Position numbers and translations under genes: made by a program. The notes below the pieces were generated by a model. The model was given only the letters and a program-made list of their open reading frames with translations. It made no database searches and was not told where the DNA came from. From assembly GCF_008386635.1 (NCBI RefSeq), contig NZ_VUOE01000003.1, positions 310,001 through 374,000 on the forward strand: a stretch of 64,000 bases of DNA, in the 5' to 3' direction. Positions 17,480-26,366 of the stretch are shown here, in pieces. The DNA is from Maribacter flavus. GTDB lineage: Bacteria > Bacteroidota > Bacteroidia > Flavobacteriales > Flavobacteriaceae. Each line of letters starts with the position of its first letter. Within the stretch, counting starts at the first letter, position 1.

Positions 17480-18721
17480 TTGGAAACCTACGCAACTGCA
17501 CTGTTGTACGCTATACCTTTTTTTATTCTCCTACTGGTCATAGAGATGGCATATGGTCATTTTGTAAAGGACCAAAAGTACACGGTGTTGGATACAGTTT
17601 CCAGCATAAGCTCCGGACTTACCAATATTATAAAGGACTCGCTGGGAATTGTCTTGGTACTGATATCCTACCCGTTTTTGCTCGAACATTTGGCCATTAC
17701 CAGTATTGAACCTACCTGGCTTACGTGGGTCATTGGTTTTATTGCCATAGATTTTGCGGGGTATTGGAACCACAGGTTAAGCCATAGGGTCAATTTTTTC
17801 TGGAACCAACATGTGATCCACCATAGTAGTGAGAAATTCAATTTGGCCTGTGCCTTACGACAATCGGTTTCCAACGTTTTGGGTTATTTCCCGTTTTTGT
17901 TGCTACCTGCCGCCTTTTTGGGCGTTCCCAACGAGGTCATTGCTATTTTGGCTCCCATACAACTATTTGCCCAATTTTGGTATCACACACAACATATTGG
18001 AAAAATGGGATGGTTGGAATACATCATCGTAACGCCATCCCAGCATAGGGTACACCATGCCATTAATCCCGAGTACATTGATAAGAACTTGGGTCAGGTT
18101 TTCTGTATTTGGGATCGAATGTTCGGAACGTTTCAGGAAGAATTACCAGATGTTCCTCCACAATATGGAATTTTGAAACCTGCAAGAACCTGGAATCCTA
18201 TAAGAATCAACTTTCAACATCTGTGGAGGTTGTCGTTAGATGCGTGGAGGACCAAAAATCTTTGGGATAAAATTAGGATTTGGTTTATGCCAACAGGTTG
18301 GCGGCCCAGTGATGTCAAGGACAAATATCCCACGGACGTTATAACCGATGTGTACAATTTTGAACGTTATGTCACACCAACGAGCAAGGCATTCAATGCA
18401 TACTTGATTTTTCAATTGGTCATTTCACTACTATTATTGCTGTTCATGTTCGCAAATTTTGGAAACTTGGAGGTCAATCAGTTGTTGTGGTACGGAGGTT
18501 TGGTTTTTCTGGGAATTTATGGATACACTTCCTTAATGGATGGTGATACCTATGCCGTATGGATTGAAGTTTTCCGGGGGGTGCTGGGTTGTACGATTAT
18601 TTTATCTACTGGGGATTGGTTCGGATTGAATTCCTATTTTTCGGCAGGTAAAACGCTCATACTTCTTTACTTTTTGTCGACCATAATAGGAAGTATTTAT
18701 TGGCACCGCCAAAGGGTTTAA
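17480..18721 (+). CDS. sterol desaturase / fatty acid hydroxylase family membrane protein
   Basis: 413 residues from TTG 17480 (METYATALLYAIPFFILLLVIEMAYGHF), which keeps the first helix; the next in-frame ATG is at residue 23. The di-iron histidine boxes are HRLSH, HVIHHSS and HRVHH, placed in the usual hydroxylase order, with several membrane helices before and after. The C-terminal third adds about four more helices (FQLVISLLLLLFMFAN and following), as in the long bacterial form. Family members hydroxylate lipids such as sterols, carotenoids or fatty acids; the substrate is unknown. A promoter-like TTTG (17430-17433), N19, TATCTTTT (17453-17460) lies just upstream. Confidence 0.82.
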   Translation: METYATALLYAIPFFILLLVIEMAYGHFVKDQKYTVLDTVSSISSGLTNIIKDSLGIVLVLISYPFLLEHLAITSIEPTWLTWVIGFIAIDFAGYWNHRLSHRVNFFWNQHVIHHSSEKFNLACALRQSVSNVLGYFPFLLLPAAFLGVPNEVIAILAPIQLFAQFWYHTQHIGKMGWLEYIIVTPSQHRVHHAINPEYIDKNLGQVFCIWDRMFGTFQEELPDVPPQYGILKPARTWNPIRINFQHLWRLSLDAWRTKNLWDKIRIWFMPTGWRPSDVKDKYPTDVITDVYNFERYVTPTSKAFNAYLIFQLVISLLLLLFMFANFGNLEVNQLLWYGGLVFLGIYGYTSLMDGDTYAVWIEVFRGVLGCTIILSTGDWFGLNSYFSAGKTLILLYFLSTIIGSIYWHRQRV

Positions 18722-18830
18722 ACTCCAAGGCTTACCTCGAAAATAATAATTCGTTTTCGAAGTATGACTCGTAGGCTTGCCCAAAGATAGTTTACTTTAT
18801 GAATCTGTTTAAAAAGAAAAGAATATTGGT

Positions 18831-19595
18831 ATGATACGACCTTACATTTTGGCCGAAACTAATTGGAAACATCTAAAGGACGAACAATTTCAATTGGCCG
18901 TGTTACCTTGGGGCGCAACGGAGGCCCATAATTACCATCTTCCCTATGCGACGGACAACTTTCAAGCGGAAGCCATGGTCGCTGAGTCGGCAAGAATCGC
19001 ATGGGAGCAAGGAAAAAAAGTGGTCGTGTTGCCCACCATTCCCTTTGGTGTGAATACGGGCCAGAAGGATATCTACTTGGATATCAACCTAAACCCAAGC
19101 ACCCAATTTGCCATTTTAAAGGATATCATCACTGTGTTAAATAATCAAGGACTTAATAAGTTGCTGATTTTTAACGGACATGGAGGTAACGACTTTAAAC
19201 CTATGATACGCGAGTTGGGACTACTCTTCCCTAAAATGTTCATCAGTTTTTGCTTCTTTCCACAGATGCTGGACAAGTACAAATTTTTTGAAAAGGCAGG
19301 CGACCATGCCGATGAAATGGAAACAAGTCTCATGCTCTATTTAAGGGAGGATTTAGTACTTCCTAAGGAACATTGGGGTAGGGGCGACCACAAAAAGTTC
19401 AAGATAAAGGCCTTTTCCCAAGGGGGTGTATGGGCAGAACGTGAATGGTCCAAAATAACAGAGGATACTGGAACCGGAAATCCGGAATTGGCCACCAAAG
19501 AAAAGGGCGCACGGTTTTTTAGGGATGTTTGCGCGAAAGTAAGTAACCTATTTGTGGACTTGTGTGATGCCGATTTGGAGGATCTTTACGAGTAG
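18831..19595 (+). CDS. creatininase-family metal-dependent amidohydrolase
   Basis: 254 residues, the usual family length. Metal ligands fit the creatininase pattern: E31 and H33 in WGATEAHNYHLPYATDN with D42, H117 in NGHGGN, and E162 in GDHADEMETSLML. The family includes creatinine amidohydrolase and pathway-specific members such as those in mycofactocin or riboflavin-related pathways; conservation of the metal site supports activity but not a substrate. It stands alone between the hydroxylase and the convergent ACBP gene. Confidence 0.85.
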   Translation: MIRPYILAETNWKHLKDEQFQLAVLPWGATEAHNYHLPYATDNFQAEAMVAESARIAWEQGKKVVVLPTIPFGVNTGQKDIYLDINLNPSTQFAILKDIITVLNNQGLNKLLIFNGHGGNDFKPMIRELGLLFPKMFISFCFFPQMLDKYKFFEKAGDHADEMETSLMLYLREDLVLPKEHWGRGDHKKFKIKAFSQGGVWAEREWSKITEDTGTGNPELATKEKGARFFRDVCAKVSNLFVDLCDADLEDLYE

Positions 19596-19613
19596 CCTAC
19601 TTGTTGGATGAGT

Positions 19614-19883
19614 TTATTTACCGTCTGGTTTCAACTCTTTTTCTACCAAGTTTATATATTCTTTCATGGCATCTTCAATGCTGATATTTTGTGCCTGGAT
19701 CAATGCGTTCGCCTTAAAGGCATTGATTAATGGAGTCTTACTTCCGGGATTGCTGAAATTTTTAGTGGCCACTTTATAATAGGCATAAAGTTTCAATAAA
19801 ATATCCGCTGGAATGGGAAATTCATAATTGCTTACGAACGCTACCGCTTCTTGAAAATCAGTATGTAGATTCTTCTTGCTCAT
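19614..19883 (-). CDS. acyl-CoA-binding protein
   Basis: About 89 residues from the second Met (19883); an ATG at 19895 would add four residues. The four-helix ACBP fold is recognisable by LHTDFQEAVAFVSN, ILLKLYAYYKVATKNF (the conserved LKLYALYKQAT motif, with Tyr and Lys contacting CoA) and a helix with NAFKANALIQAQNISIEDAMKEYINLVEK. It binds long-chain acyl-CoA esters in the cytoplasm. Its start overlaps the end of psd, which places acyl-CoA handling in the same operon as cdsA and psd phospholipid genes. Confidence 0.88.
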   Translation of the reverse strand: MSKKNLHTDFQEAVAFVSNYEFPIPADILLKLYAYYKVATKNFSNPGSKTPLINAFKANALIQAQNISIEDAMKEYINLVEKELKPDGK

Positions 19884-20541
19884 TTGGGTCAACATACGTT
19901 GCTATACAGGTAATGGCTCCTTTTACCTTTTGTCCTAAGGAAACGTTTATTTGGCAGTTTAAGGGAAGAAATACGTCAACCCTAGAGCCAAACTTGATGA
20001 AACCGGAATCTTCACCTTGCTGCACGCTTTCACCCACTTCGGCGTAATTTACGATACGTCTTGCCATTGCCCCAGCTATCTGTCTGAAAAGGATATCCCC
20101 AAATTTTGGTGTTCCAATTACAACGGTCGTTCTTTCGTTCTCCTCACTGGATTTTGGATGCCAGGCCACAAGATATTTGCCGGGATGGTATTTTGAATAT
20201 TTTACCTTTCCGCTCGCGGGATACCGAGTTACATGTACGTTGATTGGAGACATAAAAATGGAAACCTGTTTGCGCTTCTCCTTAAAATATTCGGTTTCCT
20301 CAACTTCTTCTATAACTACAACTTTACCATCGACGGGGGCCAAAATTTCATTGAAAGATTTGTTGGATCTTCTTTTTGGGTTCCTAAAAAATTGGAGTAT
20401 TAGGATAAGAATGACCAAAGCGGTAATTTGGATTGCTAGTTTTATCCAAGGTATATTCACAAAGAAGTGGGCCAGCAAAACTGCCAGTGCCGTTATAAAA
20501 AAGGTAATTAAGATTATTTTTTGACCTTCTCTATGAAACAT
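19858..20541 (-). CDS. psd: phosphatidylserine decarboxylase, short type
   Basis: Makes phosphatidylethanolamine from phosphatidylserine using a pyruvoyl group formed by self-cleavage. The 227-residue protein has two N-terminal membrane helices (IILITFFITALAVLLAHFF and LAIQITALVILILILQFF), the motif ILAPVDGKVV, the catalytic-site segment INVHVTRYPASGKV and the cleavage motif FIKFGSRVDVFLP with Gly185-Ser186 as the processing site. It starts within the last codons of cdsA (11-bp overlap) and overlaps the ACBP gene, so translation is coupled. Confidence 0.95.
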   Translation of the reverse strand: MFHREGQKIILITFFITALAVLLAHFFVNIPWIKLAIQITALVILILILQFFRNPKRRSNKSFNEILAPVDGKVVVIEEVEETEYFKEKRKQVSIFMSPINVHVTRYPASGKVKYSKYHPGKYLVAWHPKSSEENERTTVVIGTPKFGDILFRQIAGAMARRIVNYAEVGESVQQGEDSGFIKFGSRVDVFLPLNCQINVSLGQKVKGAITCIATYVDPNEQEESTY

Positions 20542-21334
20542 AGGTAAAAATATTTAACGTTAAATAAGCAAATGGGGCGGCAAAAACCAAACTGTCCAAT
20601 CTGTCCAGCATGCCACCGTGACCCGGCAATATGGCCCCACTGTCTTTTACACCTGCGGACCTTTTTAGTTTTGATTCGATCAAGTCACCCAAACTTCCCG
20701 TTACAACGATAACACTGGCTAGGAGCATCCATTGTATGGGGCCTATAATTTGTTCTTGGGTACCCATGATATACGCCGCACCAAGGGCAAAGATATAACC
20801 TCCAACCGTTCCCTCCACAGTTTTTTTTGGGGAAACTTCAGGGAATAACTTGGTCCTTCCCATGGTCTTGCCAACGATATATGCGAAAGAGTCGTTTACC
20901 CAAATCAATATAAATATGCCCATTATCAATAGCTTGGCAAACGCATCGTTCTTATAGGGAATCATCGTTAGAAAGATACATCCACCACCTATGTAGAACA
21001 AACCAACCAAAAATTTAAACAATGGTGTAAAACTTGATTGTTTTTTTGAAAAAAGATAGAATAATAAATATATATCGATAAAAATCGTGATAAACATTAA
21101 AATGTTAATCAAAATTTGGTCATGTATCAGATAAATATAGGCCCACCATAAGGAGAGGTAGGCCAAAAAAATATAATATCCCTTAAGTTTTACGAGTCTT
21201 TTATATTCATAGAGACAGGCAAGCCCAAATATCATAAAAAGAAAATCAAATGCATCCGAGCTTAGAAATACAGCCGATAATAGTAGAATAATATACACGG
21301 CGCCCGTAAGCGATCTTCTTAGAACCTCTTTCAT
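20531..21334 (-). CDS. cdsA: phosphatidate cytidylyltransferase
   Basis: Makes CDP-diacylglycerol from phosphatidate and CTP, the branch point of phospholipid synthesis, in the inner membrane. 267 residues with about eight hydrophobic helices. Signature motifs are SPKKTVEGTVGG and, near the C-terminus, SAGVKDSGAILPGHGGMLDRLDSLVFAAP, the CDS family pattern. It is followed by psd with an 11-bp overlap, so two consecutive phospholipid steps are in one transcript downstream of ftsH and the LUD gene. Confidence 0.95.
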   Translation of the reverse strand: MKEVLRRSLTGAVYIILLLSAVFLSSDAFDFLFMIFGLACLYEYKRLVKLKGYYIFLAYLSLWWAYIYLIHDQILINILMFITIFIDIYLLFYLFSKKQSSFTPLFKFLVGLFYIGGGCIFLTMIPYKNDAFAKLLIMGIFILIWVNDSFAYIVGKTMGRTKLFPEVSPKKTVEGTVGGYIFALGAAYIMGTQEQIIGPIQWMLLASVIVVTGSLGDLIESKLKRSAGVKDSGAILPGHGGMLDRLDSLVFAAPFAYLTLNIFTYVS

Positions 21335-21427
21335 CTGAAATTATTTAATGTATTTAATAAGTCAGATGTAATGCGCCAATAAAAATGGACAGTGTGATTT
21401 AAATATTCTACTAATGGGAATTTCATA

Positions 21428-22039
21428 CTATAAATCTTCCAGCAATAAAAGATAAAGATTTTTAGTACTACTGCCATATGTTAGAAAATCATCTGAATTT
21501 TCCTCAGTGGCCTTAAAGTGTTTTAATGTGGTAATATTTGCCGGAATGGCGGGGCCATATTTCTTTTTTATGGCCTTAAGACCTTCCCCAATGGATTCCA
21601 CCAATTGACTTGTGGTGGCATAAACGATTACGTTGCTTGGAAGTTCATTTATTTTTTTCTCCATCAGCTGGTTGGAGCATACCAAAATACTTCCGTTTTG
21701 GGCGATCAAGTGTTCGCAAGTCGTCAGGAACACCTCGCTTTCCGATATTTTTTCAGTAAAGGAGATTTGCTCTTTGGAGAACTTCTTGACCAACTGGGGA
21801 TTCATTGCAAAAAACGGATGGTCTTCCCAGCCATTTTCTTCGATAATGTTTTGAATGGCCTTCAGTACTTCTTGGTCAGATATGCAATAAATGAATTTGC
21901 CGCCGTTCTTTTTGAAGTGGATGGTAAATTTTTCATCTACCGGGAGGGCTAAATCTGGCATGTGCTCACCGCGCGTTTCCGCAGTTTCCTTGGAAATTTT
22001 CTTTTTCCCCCCACCAAATAAAATATCTAAAAGCCCCAT
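21428..22039 (-). CDS. LUD-domain protein (LutC/YkgG-like)
   Basis: 203 residues. The LUD fold is supported by IYCISDQEVLKAIQNIIEENGW, SESEVFLTTCEHLIAQNGSILVCSNQLMEKKINELPSNVIVYATTSQLV, the pattern seen in LutC-type proteins where it is part of lactate utilisation. Here no lutA or lutB is present; the gene sits between ftsH and cdsA, a placement I recall in other Flavobacteriia, so its role is probably something other than lactate use. The N-terminus MGLLDILFGGGKKK is typical of this subgroup. Confidence 0.75.
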   Translation of the reverse strand: MGLLDILFGGGKKKISKETAETRGEHMPDLALPVDEKFTIHFKKNGGKFIYCISDQEVLKAIQNIIEENGWEDHPFFAMNPQLVKKFSKEQISFTEKISESEVFLTTCEHLIAQNGSILVCSNQLMEKKINELPSNVIVYATTSQLVESIGEGLKAIKKKYGPAIPANITTLKHFKATEENSDDFLTYGSSTKNLYLLLLEDL

Positions 22040-22102
22040 GTAATTTTTTAATCTACCAAATAGTCCAAACGTTCATTTGCGATACAAAATCGAATTACAT
22101 AA

Positions 22103-24106
22103 TTAACTATTTTCTGCTACTTTCTCGTCTTCTTCCGCATCTTTTTTGGACTCGGAGGTCTCCAACTTTTGACGTTCCTCTTCCTTTAGGTCTTTGTCAA
22201 ATGTTCGTTTTCCAAATATTTTTTCCAAATCCTCTTTAAAGATAACCTCTTTTTCCAAAAGCCTTTGGGCCAAGGTTGTCAGTTTGTCCTTATTATCGGT
22301 AAGGACTTTAATGGCTCTTTGATATTGTTCCTCTATAATCTTTGAAATCTCCTCGTCTATTTTCCTTGCTGTTTCCTCGCTATACGGTTTGGAGAATCCG
22401 TAGGAATCCTGACCAGAGGAATCGTAATAGGTAAGATTACCGATCGTATCGTTCAAACCATAAATGGTAACCATGGCCTTGGCCTGTTTTGTGACCTTTT
22501 CCAAGTCGCTCAAGGCGCCTGTTGAAATTTTGTCGAAAATTACTTTCTCTGCCGCTCTACCGCCCATGGTGGCGCACATCTCGTCCAACATCTGGTCTGG
22601 CCTAACAATGAGTCTTTCTTCCGGCAGGTACCATGCGGCACCTAGGGATTGTCCCCTAGGAACTATGGTCACCTTTACCAAGGGGGCGGCATGTTCCAGC
22701 ATCCAACTTACCGTAGCATGACCGGCCTCATGATAGGCGATTGTTTCCTTCTCTCCCGGAGTTATGATTTTATTTTTCTTTTCAAGACCTCCAACGATCC
22801 TATCCACGGCATCCAAGAAATCTTGTCTGCTAACGGCCTTTTGTTCCTTTCTGGCAGCTATTAATGCTGCTTCGTTACAAACATTGGCAATATCCGCACC
22901 CGAAAAACCTGGAGTTTGTCTGGCAAGGAAATCCAAATCCAAGGTTTCGGCAGTTTTAATCGGTCTTAAGTGAACCTCAAATATTTCCTTTCGTTCCCTA
23001 ATATCCGGAAGGTCCACATAAATCTGCCTATCGAACCTACCGGCACGCATTAAGGCTTTGTCCAATACATCGGCTCGGTTGGTAGCTGCCAAGACGATGA
23101 CATTGGTGTTGGTACCAAAACCGTCCATCTCCGTTAACAACTGGTTCAACGTATTTTCCCTTTCGTCGTTGGAACCCGTAAAGTTGTTCTTACCCCGTGC
23201 CCTACCAATGGCATCGATTTCATCGATGAATATAATTGCGGGGGATTTGTCCTTTGCCTGTTTGAATAGATCTCTTACCCTGGATGCACCAACACCTACA
23301 AACATTTCCACAAAATCCGAACCGGATAGTGAAAAGAAAGGTACTTTGGCTTCCCCGGCTACGGCCTTTGCCAAGAGGGTCTTACCGGTACCTGGAGGTC
23401 CAACCAACAAGGCTCCCTTTGGGATTTTACCACCAAGTGAAGTATACTTATCCGGATTTCTCAGGAACTCCACAATTTCCTCAACTTCCTCCTTGGCCCC
23501 TTCCAATCCGGCTACATCCTTAAAAGAAGTTCGAGTATCCGTTTTCTCATCGAACAATTTGGCCTTGGATTTTCCAATGTTGAAAATTTGCCCTCCGGCA
23601 CCACCGCCTCCACCACCGGACATTCTTCTCATTAGGTATATCCAAATACCAATAATCAGTACAAATGGCAACAGGGATAGCAAAAAGTCCAAAATAGCCG
23701 TGGATTCCTTTCCAAATTCAATGATCGTATCCAGGTTGTTGTCCTTTTTTATTTCGGTAATCTCGTTCTGGAAAATCTGTAAATCCCCATAATCCAGCGT
23801 ATATTGGGGTACACTTCCCGATGTTGGCAAAAAGGATTTTTCGGAAACGTCCTTATGGACTTCCTTGGTCATTGCTTCGTCCGTCAGAAATACCTTTGCC
23901 TGATTGGTATTGGTAATTATCAATATTTTCTGAACATCCCCATTTCTTAGATATTCCTGTAATTCTGAAGTGGTGGTTTTTTTGGTACTTGCCAAATCAT
24001 CACTACTGAACAATTGAAACCCTATAAGCAATACCGCTACCAATCCATATATCCACCAAGAACTGAATTTTGGTTTTTTGGGACTCGTATTATTCTCTTT
24101 TGCCAT
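22103..24106 (-). CDS. ftsH: ATP-dependent zinc metalloprotease FtsH
   Basis: Membrane-bound AAA+ protease that degrades misfolded membrane proteins and regulators. 667 residues: N-terminal helix (18-34), periplasmic part (35-138), second helix (139-160), a glycine run (GGGGGG), AAA domain with Walker A GPPGTGKT (236-243), Walker B IIFIDEIDAIGR (291-302), the pore motif FVGVGASRVRDLF and the SRH region TNRADVLDKALMRAGRFDR, then the zinc protease site HEAGH (459-463). The acidic C-tail (ESKKDAEEDEKVAENS) is long. It starts 9 bp after rsfS and heads the lipid genes. Confidence 0.97.
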   Translation of the reverse strand: MAKENNTSPKKPKFSSWWIYGLVAVLLIGFQLFSSDDLASTKKTTTSELQEYLRNGDVQKILIITNTNQAKVFLTDEAMTKEVHKDVSEKSFLPTSGSVPQYTLDYGDLQIFQNEITEIKKDNNLDTIIEFGKESTAILDFLLSLLPFVLIIGIWIYLMRRMSGGGGGGAGGQIFNIGKSKAKLFDEKTDTRTSFKDVAGLEGAKEEVEEIVEFLRNPDKYTSLGGKIPKGALLVGPPGTGKTLLAKAVAGEAKVPFFSLSGSDFVEMFVGVGASRVRDLFKQAKDKSPAIIFIDEIDAIGRARGKNNFTGSNDERENTLNQLLTEMDGFGTNTNVIVLAATNRADVLDKALMRAGRFDRQIYVDLPDIRERKEIFEVHLRPIKTAETLDLDFLARQTPGFSGADIANVCNEAALIAARKEQKAVSRQDFLDAVDRIVGGLEKKNKIITPGEKETIAYHEAGHATVSWMLEHAAPLVKVTIVPRGQSLGAAWYLPEERLIVRPDQMLDEMCATMGGRAAEKVIFDKISTGALSDLEKVTKQAKAMVTIYGLNDTIGNLTYYDSSGQDSYGFSKPYSEETARKIDEEISKIIEEQYQRAIKVLTDNKDKLTTLAQRLLEKEVIFKEDLEKIFGKRTFDKDLKEEERQKLETSESKKDAEEDEKVAENS

Positions 24107-24115
24107 TCTATTTTA

Positions 24116-24493
24116 TTAATTATTAACGCTACTTTCTATGGTAGTGAATTTTGCATCACCCCATAGCCCTTCTATATCGTAAAATTCCCTGATGTGCTTT
24201 TGGAAGACATGGACCACAATATTTACATAGTCCATTAAAACCCATTCGGCATTTTCCGTACCTTCTACATGCCAAGGTTTGTCCTTACTTGCCTTACTGA
24301 CCGTTTTTTGGATAGAACCTACGATTGCGTTTACATGCGTGTTGGAGGTACCATTACAAATAATAAAGTAGTCACAAACGGTATTTTCGATTTCCCTTAG
24401 GTCGAGTAAATTTATATTTTGTCCTTTTACTTCTTCTATTCCCTGTAAAATCAATGCAATTAGCTCATCTGCACTAGTTTTCCTTTTCTGCAT
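24116..24493 (-). CDS. rsfS: ribosomal silencing factor RsfS (Iojap)
   Basis: 125 residues. It binds ribosomal protein uL14 on the large subunit and blocks subunit joining in starved cells. Family motifs: INLLDLREIENTVCDYFIICNGTSNTHVNAIVGSI, HVEGTENAEWVLMDYVNIVVHVF and REFYDIEGLWGDAK. The first gene of the rsfS-ftsH-LUD-cdsA-psd-ACBP operon; a -7 like TAACTTTG (24520-24513, minus) lies 19 bp before the ATG, although no good -33 is seen. The divergent birA starts 94 bp away. Confidence 0.95.
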   Translation of the reverse strand: MQKRKTSADELIALILQGIEEVKGQNINLLDLREIENTVCDYFIICNGTSNTHVNAIVGSIQKTVSKASKDKPWHVEGTENAEWVLMDYVNIVVHVFQKHIREFYDIEGLWGDAKFTTIESSVNN

Positions 24494-24587
24494 TCAAAAG
24501 TTTTAGTTTTTACAAAGTTATTGTTTTTTTGCTCTTTTAGGCTTAGTTTTTAACAATAGATTAAAGATAGGCCCTTAGCAAATATAT

Positions 24588-25319
24588 ATGCGATTAATCA
24601 AACTTGATGCCACGGCATCTACCAATACCTTTTTAAAGGAATTGGCCAAAAGCGGCTACCTAGATGATTTTACGGTCGTTTGGGCCAAAAACCAGACAAG
24701 GGGTAGGGGGCAAATGGATGGAAATTGGTGTACCGAACCTGGTAAAAACCTAACATTCAGTGTCTTGAAAAAAATGGAGGGATTCCAACTTAATAAACAT
24801 TTTGAGCTCAACATGGCCGTTTCTTTGGCCGTATTTAGGACTTTGGACTTATTGAAAATCCCTAGGATTGCCGTAAAATGGCCGAACGACATTATGTCAG
24901 GTTCCCACAAAATTTGCGGGATTTTAATAGAGAACAGTATTGTGGGTATCTCTTTAAAATCGGTAATTATTGGAATTGGGTTGAATGTGAACCAGTCCCA
25001 TTTTCCTGGGAACCCCAAAGCATCCTCCTTATACAACAAAACGGGTATCGTCTATGATTTGGAGGAATTATTGCAAAGTTTGATTAAAAATTTAAAGCTA
25101 GCCTTGTCAATGCTCCAAATGGGTGAAGGGGAAACCATTCTTTACGAATATCATTCAAATCTTTTCAGAAAAGGCGTTGCGAGCACCTTTAAATCTGGAG
25201 ATGGACCAATCTTCAACGGCATTATATTAGGAGTTGGGAACGAGGGAAAGTTAAGGGTACGGTTGGAGGACGATAGCCTTGCGGAATATGATATAAAGGA
25301 AATTACCCTGCTTTACTAA
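24588..25319 (+). CDS. birA: biotin--[acetyl-CoA carboxylase] ligase
   Basis: Attaches biotin to biotin carboxyl carrier protein through biotinyl-AMP. 243 residues, monofunctional: there is no N-terminal helix-turn-helix, so no repressor role. Motifs are TRGRGQMDGNWCTEPGKNLTFSVL (ATP/biotin loop, GRGQ), IPRIAVKWPNDIM (catalytic Lys in KWPND) and ICGILIENSIVG. The start ATG at 24588 follows a divergent gap shared with rsfS. Its TAA overlaps the stop of the convergent SRPBCC gene by 3-4 bp. Confidence 0.95.
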   Translation: MRLIKLDATASTNTFLKELAKSGYLDDFTVVWAKNQTRGRGQMDGNWCTEPGKNLTFSVLKKMEGFQLNKHFELNMAVSLAVFRTLDLLKIPRIAVKWPNDIMSGSHKICGILIENSIVGISLKSVIIGIGLNVNQSHFPGNPKASSLYNKTGIVYDLEELLQSLIKNLKLALSMLQMGEGETILYEYHSNLFRKGVASTFKSGDGPIFNGIILGVGNEGKLRVRLEDDSLAEYDIKEITLLY

Positions 25320-25708
25320 ATTTTCTCCAAATTGGTCGCCAAGGTGTTCATGAAGTTGGTAATGGGCGATTTTATCATCATGGCCATCATGGCATTAAAT
25401 TCTCCGGAGAAGCTCAGCGTTACTTCACTTTTGGACGCTTCCAGCTCTTGGATATCCGCAGTCAAGGTGAATGGCAGTTTATCGCTGGCCGCGCCCAAAA
25501 CAAGTTTGGAATAGGGTTCTTGATTCTTTTTTTCAAGAACGATTTCCGGCATTCCCTTTAGGGAGAATAGAAATCTGTTTTCGTTCAGTACCTCGAACTT
25601 GTCGATATTGTCGGGCATCAATTTTTCAAAATTGGCCAGGTCGTTCAAAAATTTGAAAGTTTCTTCCTTACTCTTGGATACTCTTGATTTGGGTGATTCT
25701 ATAAACAT
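25316..25708 (-). CDS. SRPBCC-fold (START-like) protein
   Basis: 130 residues with the layout of the polyketide cyclase/START superfamily: an N-terminal SRVSKSKEETFKFLNDLANFEKLMPDNIDKFEVL helix-strand, a beta-sheet middle and a C-terminal helix NAMMAMMIKSPITNFMNTLATNLEKI that forms the lid of a hydrophobic pocket. Members bind lipids or other hydrophobic ligands. It follows pyrE by 4 bp on the same strand, and its stop codon overlaps that of birA on the other strand. Function unknown. Confidence 0.75.
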   Translation of the reverse strand: MFIESPKSRVSKSKEETFKFLNDLANFEKLMPDNIDKFEVLNENRFLFSLKGMPEIVLEKKNQEPYSKLVLGAASDKLPFTLTADIQELEASKSEVTLSFSGEFNAMMAMMIKSPITNFMNTLATNLEKI

Positions 25709-25712
25709 ACTT

Positions 25713-26354
25713 CTATTGTAACCATTTGGAGGGATTTTTCCTCCATTCCATTAATGTGTTCAGTTGTTCTTCCTTTATATAGTTGGTTTCAGATGCCTGC
25801 TCGATCAAATACTCATAATTGCTCAAAGTGTAGAGTTCCACTTTTCGTTCCGCAAAATTTAAGGTGGCAGTTTCAAAACCATAGGTAAATATGGCCAACA
25901 TTCCTTTTACATTTGCACCGTAGGATTCCAAGGCCTCTACGGCATTTAAGCTACTTTTTCCGGTGCTTATCAAATCCTCGATTACCACAACAGTTTGGTG
26001 TGGTTCCAAGTACCCTTCAATTTGGTTTTGCCTACCGTGGGATTTAGGTTCCGGTCGAACATAAATAAAAGGAAGGCCAAGGGCATCCGCTACCAATGCA
26101 CCCATTCCTATGGCCCCTGTTGCAACACCAGCAATAACATCCGGTTTCCCATAAAGGGATTCGACTTGTTTTGCCATTTCGTCCTTGATAAAGTTCCTTA
26201 TACTGGGGTACGAAAGTAAAATTCTATTGTCGCAATAAATAGGGGATTTCCATCCTGAGGCCCATGTAAAAGGATTTTCGGGTTTCAATTTTATTGCATT
26301 AATTTGCAGCAGAAGCTCAGCTGTTTTTTTAGCCGTGTTTTTGTTTAAAACCAT
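25713..26354 (-). CDS. pyrE: orotate phosphoribosyltransferase
   Basis: Converts orotate and PRPP to OMP in pyrimidine synthesis. The N-terminus NKNTAKKTAELLLQINAIKLKPENPFTWASGWKSPIYCDNR is characteristic, the PRPP-binding loop VVVIEDLISTGKSS is at 122-135, and the flexible catalytic loop KSHGRQNQIEG is at 104-114. 213 residues is normal. The ATG at 26354 lies only 7 bp from the divergent ATG of the NUDIX gene, so its promoter must lie within that gene (see 26359-26366). Confidence 0.95.
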   Translation of the reverse strand: MVLNKNTAKKTAELLLQINAIKLKPENPFTWASGWKSPIYCDNRILLSYPSIRNFIKDEMAKQVESLYGKPDVIAGVATGAIGMGALVADALGLPFIYVRPEPKSHGRQNQIEGYLEPHQTVVVIEDLISTGKSSLNAVEALESYGANVKGMLAIFTYGFETATLNFAERKVELYTLSNYEYLIEQASETNYIKEEQLNTLMEWRKNPSKWLQ

Positions 26355-26358
26355 GTCG

Positions 26359-26366
26359 CAAATGTA
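26359..26366 (-). promoter_or_regulatory. -7 element for pyrE inside the first codons of the NUDIX gene
   Basis: TACATTTG on the minus strand matches TAnnTTTG, and only 4 nt separate it from the pyrE ATG, so a transcript from here would be leaderless or nearly so. No good TTG is seen at the -33 position, which lowers confidence. Confidence 0.4.

Noticed and set aside
22464-23792. Long plus-strand reading frames opposite ftsH
   Set aside because: They are shadows of the conserved minus-strand ftsH coding sequence; the AAA and zinc motifs fix the coding strand.
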